A DNA stretch of 20,000 nt from Sphaeroforma sirkka (taxonomy: Eukaryota > Opisthokonta > Ichthyosporea > Ichthyophonida), in the NCBI GenBank assembly GCA_001586965.3, contig LUCW03002232.1:130001-150000 (forward strand), read 5' to 3'. The notes under the pieces were generated by a model. It was not told the DNA's origin and did not search any database. It was given only the letters and a program-made list of their open reading frames with translations. The position numbers and the translations under genes are program-made. Positions 8,897-20,000 of this stretch are shown here, in pieces (the stretch's first letter is position 1; every line of letters starts with the position of its first letter).

Positions 8897-10195
8897 CTGC
8901 GCGGCACCCACAGTTCGACCTGATATGTATGATTTCGTCAACCGGTCGAAGCACTCTTGAATCGCCCTGGTTTGCTTGTATCCTCTTTCGTGGAATCGGA
9001 CAATTAATACAGAGTAGAACATTGCGCAAGCAATTGCATCAGACTTAAATCCTCATGTTTTGGACTTCCTGTCTGCTTTAGACTTTTGTGCTATGTCATT
9101 GGCCCTAGAGCCAGTTTGCTCATCATCAAGTGTCAATATAACACTATCAGTGAAAAACACTCTCACGCTCTTAGCGAACGCATCGTACTCAAACTCCCTG
9201 ATGTTTTGCACGGTATCCCATCTATTAGGATGATCAGCGGGGTTGAATCCCTTGATGTAGTGAAGTATGTAATTATATCGCTCTATAGATAGTATAGCGT
9301 CACTAGCTCCCCTTTGTTCACCGTGTTTCTCTGACCACCATTCCAAGATTTGTCTACTACTATCTTTGGTTAGTCCTAAAAGCCCGTACACAAAATGTTG
9401 TGCTAGAAAGGCTTGTAATTCCCAGTCTTCTACATTAGTTAATCTTTCAGGATCATTAGTTACCTCTGACCGTGCTAATCTAATAGACGAGTTTAACCAT
9501 GCCATCATCTTTCACATTATATCCTCTGCCAGCATCAAGAACACGCTAGCGCCGTCTACACGACCTTCTGCATTCTTTGCTAAACCCATGGCATCTATTC
9601 GCTGCTTAACACTATTTGCATGCAATTGGGATCTGTGGCCCATGTGTGTAGATACGAATTGATCTTCATATACTATCTTCACCTTAGGTTGCTTATCTAC
9701 AATCCATTCCTTTAGTTCGTTCTCGTAACTATCTGTCTCCTTCTCTATGCGCATCTGTTGCTTTTCAGTTCGAACTTTGGGGTCAGGCATACTCAATCCC
9801 TTCCCTCTTTTCTTCACAGTACCCAACTTATCGTTAGTCTTCTTACTATTTGTAGCCCTAGTCTTAGTTGTATTTTTAGCCTTAGTTGTAGTCTTAGTTT
9901 TGGGTGCTTTTGTAGTAGAACTAGCATTAGACATCTCGTTGCTAATCTGTGTAGCATCGCTTGATGCATGTGTATGTACTATTGATGTGGTATTGGAAAC
10001 GTGCTTATCTTGTGTTTTTGCTGCTATGTTAGCAGCGCATGAAGAACAAGTAGCAGTAGCTCCATAACCCTCCGAGTCGTCAGATTTCACAGAACACGGC
10101 TCAAATGGATGCACGCTTAGATTGCACGAATCGCACTTATGTTCAACGTTCTTACCTTGAAGCATGACACACATCGTGTGCACATATGACAACAA
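8897..10195 (-). pseudogene. piggyBac-like transposase core with the first catalytic Asp
   Basis: One frame runs from 10195 to 8897 with two in-frame TGA codons (9512-9514 and 9053-9055). It opens with a Cys motif (KCDSCN...HPFEPC), a Thr/Lys-rich linker, then the DDE_Tnp_1_7-type fold: WELQAFLAQHFVYGLLGL, ILEWWSEKHG, RYNYILHYIKGF, FFTDSVILTLDDEQTG. The DDE motif (codons 9119-9127) matches the 'lslDE' first-Asp site. Past the second TGA come IACAMFYSVLIVRFHERGYKQ and a donor CAG|GTATGT. The fold order fits piggyBac; the exact subfamily is not recognised. Confidence 0.75.
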
Positions 10196-10637
10196 CGAAC
10201 ATTTGAGAACCGATTGACATCACTGCATGTCAAACATACAGTGCCCTTGCATATACTATACCGTTCATCAATATCTGTTGCTTTAAAAACATACTTTACA
10301 AATAGCTGATGCATCCTCCATCGAAAGGTCGAGATCTCCCAAATTAGTGCTAACGTGTACTGCTGATTCCGACTGGCTCGATGTTATTCTGTGAATACTC
10401 TCTATGATAGATAGGAGGCACTGTCGGTAGATATGTATATGGGTGGTAACGATTAGCATTGTCTCTGTGAGCATCAATGTGTCCATTGTGATGCATGCTC
10501 GTGTTGTAGTCACTGTGGAATGTGTGTTGCATGTGATACTCGTTGATAGGATAGAATTCTCCTTCACGCCTTTGGTGCTGTGGATGTATGTATGAGATAT
10601 GGTTGGGGTTTGGTAATCCGAGATGTCCCCTAACCAT
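10117..10637 (-). pseudogene. transposase N-terminal region with Cys-rich finger
   Basis: MVRGHLGLPNPNHISYIHPQ at 10637 is a plausible start, about 290 bases inside the right end. A His/Tyr/Asn-rich segment follows. Then, in other frames, come ICKVCF (end 10283) and ICKGTVCLTCSD, CCHMCTRCVSCF (10117-10314). The Cys spacing suggests a RING/PHD-like finger feeding into KCDSCN of the core. At least two frame changes or unrecognised introns separate these pieces; a GTAAGA after SCFK (near 10154) could be a donor. Confidence 0.5.
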
Positions 10638-10845
10638 AATAGAATACCCTGTGTATACGTGTTTGAGTTAGCTGGTAGCTGTTCAATTTTTGTTTATGTG
10701 TTGCCTTGACAAATTTTGTGAAATATAACCGTGTCACGTATGGTTTTGGACGGAAATTCAACGCTGCATCCATTCCGATAAACTCCGCCCGGCCTAAATG
10801 AATATTTCAAAAGGAAACAAGGGTTAACTGACGCACGTTGAGAAC

Positions 10846-10914
10846 AGTGACGTCTCATCATCGTTTCAAAAAAACATCTGGGCCAGAATTTTGAAATGAT
10901 GACGACTCGTCACT
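10846..10914. repeat. right subterminal motifs
   Basis: AGTGACGTCTCATCA (10846-10860) and TGATGACGACTCGTCACT (10897-10914) mirror the left-end motifs. Confidence 0.55.
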
Positions 10915-10918
10915 ACTT

Positions 10919-10937
10919 GTGGGACTGGTGATATTTA
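10919..10937 (-). repeat. right terminal inverted repeat of the transposon
   Basis: TGGGACTGGTGATA (10920-10933) is the reverse complement of the left core. Nine bases inward lies GACGACTCGTCACT, the counterpart of the left subterminal motif. Confidence 0.7.
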
Positions 10938-11480
10938 TATACCTTTTGAACCCAATTTTTTAGCAAAGAATACGCTTCTCTATAGCGACTTCACAGCCTC
11001 CACTTGCTCCTATTTATGAAAACAACCACTTTTTTCTTTCTGTTTATCTTTCTGTTTATACAAAATCTCATAACAAGTAGAGGCAAGGATTTGAAAGATG
11101 GAATTTTCAATTATGAATAATCTTGAACCTGAAAGAAGAAGGGGTTGGAAAAATATATTTATTCTGAATTCTGTTTTTTTTGAAAACAAAAGTATAATTT
11201 TATATATTTGTTTCAACAAAATACATTCAAACTATGGCTCCCTGTATCAGCGAGCACCTACATTCTGCGAACCACCGATTTCTGGCACGCGGAAACCATA
11301 TCAATAATCTCCTTGCCCAATGCACACATGTGAAATTTTGCGGCATGGCTTTCGAGTGAAAAGCAACTGTCTAAAACAGTAAGGTGTTTAAGCGAACATG
11401 TACAAATAGAGCTCTTTGTGTTCATTTCACTCTCAAACACAAAAATACCAACCAAGATCTTGTACTTCATATCAAACAGT
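10938..11480. other. intergenic region upstream of transporter copy B
   Basis: AT-rich, with a doubled TTTCTGTTTAT near 11036-11058. No gene was recognised. One minus-strand open frame (11258-11512) overlaps the start of copy B and shows no known motif. The sequence shows no clear match to the upstream flank of copy A. Confidence 0.55.
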
Positions 11481-13073
11481 ATGGAAAACAAGAACGAATT
11501 GGAGTCAACCACCCACTTGGGGGGCTCTGCTACAGAAGTTTCCGAACAGGACTACTCAGCCGCTCGTGATGCCATGCCAAACAATTTGACTTACATCGCA
11601 GTGTTTGTTGCCATGTTGGGAGCCATGACGTTTGGTCTGGATCAAGGTAACTTTGGTAATGTACAGAGTTTCCCAGACTTCCAAGAGCACTGGTGCCTTG
11701 GTCACGACTACGGAACTCAGAATACCTGTGGACTCGGCACTGAAGAATCGTGTGCTGGTACCGCCGCCACTGAACAGGCTTGCATTTCTAGTGGCATTAC
11801 TGATGATATGGCGTGCTGTGGTGAGCTTGTAGCTGCCAACAGTGCGTGGCACAACGACTTCGTTCTGTGGGGTGCTACTTTAATCACATTGGGAGCCGCT
11901 GCTGGTGGGTTGCTTGTAGGTCCTTTCCTGACCAATGGATTTGGTCGTCGCTTGTGTATCTGTGTTGGTGCGATTGTCACCATCATAGGTTGTCTATTCT
12001 CCTCTCTTCTGTCATTCGACGTTGTTGGTGTTTTTTTCGCTGCTCGTTTCCTCACTGGATTCGGAGTAGGTTTATGCTGCTTTGCGTTGCCCATGTACAA
12101 CTCTGAGATTGCCACCCTGGAATCCGTGGAATGACTGGATCAATGTTCCAGATGAATGTTGTGCATGGTTCGTTCATCGCCACAATTGTGACCTTATTCA
12201 TCATAAACTGGCACTTGGGTCTCATGCTTCCCGCCATCCCCGGTGTTGTTATTGCTGTTGCCATTTGGTTCACACCAGAATCTACACGGTTTGCAATGAG
12301 CAAGAAGGGATACGATGAAGGAGCTGAGCTACTTACCAAGATCCGTGGTGGAGATATCACTGCCGAAGCACAGAAAATCTATGAGCAGTTGAAGGCAGAG
12401 GAGGAAGCCGGTACTGTATCTTACGGAGATCTTTTCTCCGACTCTAACTTGCGCAAGCGTATGTTGATTGGTGTCTTCTTGTAGATAGCCCAGCAGTTGA
12501 CGGGTGTAAATGCTTTCCTTGGTTATGCCTCTACCATATTTGCTGCCATCGGCATGGATGATCCTTTCCTATTCAACATGATCTGGAATGCTGTCATGGT
12601 ATTCGGTTGTGCCGTTGGTCTAGGTTTGCTCGATTCCAAGATTGGAGGACGTCGCAGGCAATTGTTGATGGCTACTTTCATTATGGGACCTCCTCTCATC
12701 CTGGGCGGTGTCTCTACAACTAGATTGGAACGGCTACATCACCATGGTTATGGTGTGCGTGTACGGTTTCGGTTTCCAGTTGGCCTGGGGTATGATCCCT
12801 TGGATTTATCCCTCTGAGATCTTCTCTATGAGAGAGAAGGATAAAGCCATGTCCTTCGCTGTATTCTGGCAGTACTTGTTCAATGCCATTATCGTCTTCA
12901 TCACCCCTTATATGATGGGCTGGTCCACCCCCGGAACGTTCTACGTGTTCGGTGGATTGAACTGCATTAATTTGGCATTTGTCATTTTCTTCATCAAGGA
13001 AACCAAGGGAGTGCCACTTGAAGAGATCCCAGCTCTATTCGGTGCTAAAGCTGGCGTACGTTCAATGGCTTAA
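11481..13073 (+). pseudogene. MFS sugar-porter gene, copy B (broken)
   Basis: This copy starts MENKNELE and carries the same sugar-porter motifs as copy A. Here the T7 run (12031-12037) keeps the frame through GVFFAARFLTGFGVG. The first half ends in the shared break at 12111-12134, where TGA and the ATG of the second half overlap as ATGA. The second half then meets a TAG at 12482-12484 where copy A has CAG (Gln of FLQIAQQ). A two-base loss near 12714 (GTCTCTAC against GTCTCTCTAC) shifts the frame before DWNGY. The end is identical (AGVRSMA). Amino acid differences from copy A are few, such as VVHGS/VVLGS, AQK/AQE and ETKG/ETKR. Copy B is the more damaged of the two. Confidence 0.85.
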
Positions 13074-13112
13074 ATCGGTACCATAACTTTAGTCCTCTTA
13101 GAAAAAGGACAT

Positions 13113-13118
13113 AATAAA
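13113..13118 (+). promoter_or_regulatory. poly(A) signal of transporter copy B
   Basis: AATAAA about 40 bases past the stop; a second one lies at 13158-13163. Confidence 0.5.
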
Positions 13119-13218
13119 TATATACAAATATATAAAATGATAATCAATATTTAATTCAATAAACATTGATATCTCAATAGAAAACAGCCGTCACTAGTAC
13201 ACAATCATTAAAATAGTG

Positions 13219-13759
13219 CAAAGCATCCGTGTGCACCTCCTTCATTACCTATCACAAAGATTTTTCCGGACTGATCAGTTGCTCTGCGTGGTTGGTTCAA
13301 TCTTCAGAATGCAACAGTACTAATGTCGCTTTAGATCCATTTTCTGACCTTCGTCTGCTCGCTCGTATTCTCACATATGAGGTTCTGCAGAACGTACTCG
13401 TTTAAGATATTCTTTAAACTTTTAATTTGTGGATTTGTAAGAAAGATACCACGCATCGCATTCATTTAATTTGTGGATTTGTAAGAAAATATATCACGCA
13501 TCGCATTCATACACAGCATTACCACTGTCTTGGGTCTCTTGATTACCACCTTTCATTTTCAATATACAGCAGTGTCACCGATACTTAAATACATCGGACA
13601 AAAGCCCATTTTGTTTTCGCCAAATGTGCAGAGTTGGCCCCTGGCCAAGAGCCCATACAAGTTTGCGACCGGAGGAACATCATAACTCAGTTGGCATTTA
13701 TACTTCAGGATCCCACTAAATCTGATCTTGGGGACATTCACTATCAAAACGAATAGCAT
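13219..13759 (-). pseudogene. possible RCC1-repeat fragments
   Basis: A 66-residue open frame (13559-13759) contains GQLCTFGENKMG, which resembles the RCC1/RPGR pattern G-x-L-Y-T-F-G-x-N-x-x-G. Downstream on the same strand, near 13219-13286, lies TDQSGKIFVIGNEGGAHG, again like an RCC1 blade edge, with a GTAATG possible donor inside it. Two short resemblances do not prove a gene. This could be a decayed RCC1-like gene or chance. Confidence 0.22.
13422..13509. repeat. 44-base tandem duplication
   Basis: TTAATTTGTGGATTTGTAAG followed by a variable stretch and CACGCATCGCATTCAT occurs at 13422 and again at 13466. Confidence 0.85.
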
Positions 13760-13806
13760 ACTTTTCTAAAGCCTTCCATCCAACTGAACTAAAGCTAAAT
13801 ATAGAA

Positions 13807-13812
13807 TTTATT
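13807..13812 (-). promoter_or_regulatory. poly(A) signal of the ANCHR-like gene
   Basis: AATAAA on the minus strand about 49 bases after the stop at 13861-13863, supporting that stop as the real gene end. Confidence 0.6.
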
Positions 13813-13860
13813 GCATATGTGTACATGTAATTGTTATAGTCTTTGTGTATATCGCCCTTT

Positions 13861-19643
<5,783 letters not shown>

Positions 19644-20000
19644 CTGACAACGTATTGTTGTCTGTTGTCGCACATATATCTATTATATATTATGTCACAT
19701 AGAATCGTGCTAGGAAAGCATGTGCTTGTGCGTCACCACGTGTTCGGTTGATAGACCAACCAGGGTGATTGATATATCGCCTGCTAGTGTTGGATTGCAT
19801 GAGCTTGATTATTCTGCACGCCAACACCACTGTAGCCTTGACAGGGTACTTCTCAATAGACCTCAATTTATTGGTTTGGGGTGTTGTTGCGGTGCCTTGG
19901 TATGTGTAGGCATATATATATATGTTTGATCTATATCCCTCACTTCAAGGGCAGGGAATGGTGAGGAACCGTACAGATGAAAGATCAATTATCACATTCC
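19644..20000. other. no recognised feature
   Basis: No FYVE zinc-finger exon (WxxD, RxHHCRxCG) was seen on the minus strand. A short (AT)n run lies near 19911-19923. Probably intron of the ANCHR-like gene. Confidence 0.4.

Larger units (their letters stand above)
5734..10937 (-). mobile_element. piggyBac-type DNA transposon, degraded, about 5.2 kb
   Basis: Terminal inverted repeats sharing TATCACCAGTCCCA lie at 5738-5751 and 10920-10933, with further ACGAGTCGTCA-type inverted motifs just inside each end. Between them, all coding signal runs on the minus strand: an N-terminal Cys-rich region, a piggyBac-like DDE/D core, a YqaJ-type nuclease and a Cys-rich piggyBac tail. Several in-frame stops and frameshifts mark it as inactive. 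A TTAA target duplication, usual for piggyBac, was not found, so the exact outer limits are uncertain by up to about 100 bases on the left. Confidence 0.75.
2942..13079. repeat. 1.6-kb inverted repeat pair, arms 2942-4545 and 11481-13079
   Basis: The arms are the two transporter copies in head-to-head orientation, about 98% alike by eye. Similarity begins at the ATG and ends about six bases past the stop (TTAAATCGGTA). The spacer of about 6.9 kb contains the transposon and no further paired sequence that I could see. Confidence 0.9.
13080..13800. other. spacer between transporter copy B and the ANCHR-like gene
   Basis: This spacer holds the copy B poly(A) signal, a 44-base tandem duplication at 13422-13509, and possible RCC1-like coding fragments on the minus strand. 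Otherwise it is AT-rich with no firm gene. Confidence 0.5.

Noticed and set aside
8555-9022. Minus-strand frames through the CATA repeats as genes
   Set aside because: Only the part beyond 8897 (IVRFHERGYKQ...) has non-repeat coding character; the rest is intron repeat after a GTATGT donor.

Overview
The window is eukaryotic DNA. Genes are split by GT-AG spliceosomal introns, poly(A) signals follow several stops, and introns and spacers carry long (AT)n and (GT)n runs. A unicellular opisthokont, perhaps an ichthyosporean-type holozoan, would fit, but that placing is a guess from overall look and gene content. No tRNA, rRNA, CRISPR array, LTR element or virus-like element was seen.

Layout. 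(1) 341-2491, plus strand: the 3' part of a short-chain dehydrogenase gene like DHRS7B, in three phase-matched exons. The long first intron holds three decayed tandem copies of the start of the catalytic exon, spaced 191-192 bases apart. (2) 2947-4545 (minus) and 11481-13073 (plus): two nearly identical copies of an intronless MFS sugar-porter gene, head to head. Their similarity stops almost exactly at the start and stop codons. Both carry the same frameshift, plus lesions of their own, so both look like pseudogenes as written. (3) 5734-10937, between those copies: a degraded piggyBac-type DNA transposon of about 5.2 kb with short terminal inverted repeats. Its transposase appears to carry a complete YqaJ-type exonuclease domain between the second and third catalytic aspartates. 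This is the most unusual protein architecture in the window. (4) 13861-19643, minus strand: a multi-exon gene that no single long ORF shows. Six exons join in matching phase into a protein with two MIM1-like helices, acidic and coiled segments, and a C-terminal Cys/His module that closely resembles the ABX/B-box end of ZFYVE19 (ANCHR), the abscission-checkpoint regulator. Its N-terminal FYVE part would lie beyond 20000. (5) Possible RCC1-like fragments lie at 13219-13759.

The genes do not form a pathway: one is a membrane-linked oxidoreductase, one a transporter pair, one a mobile element and one a putative ESCRT/cytokinesis regulator. The shared theme is local duplication. Both intron-containing genes show partial exon or intron duplications with periods near 180-192 bases. 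All calls come from reading the sequence by eye; identities are estimates and no database was searched.
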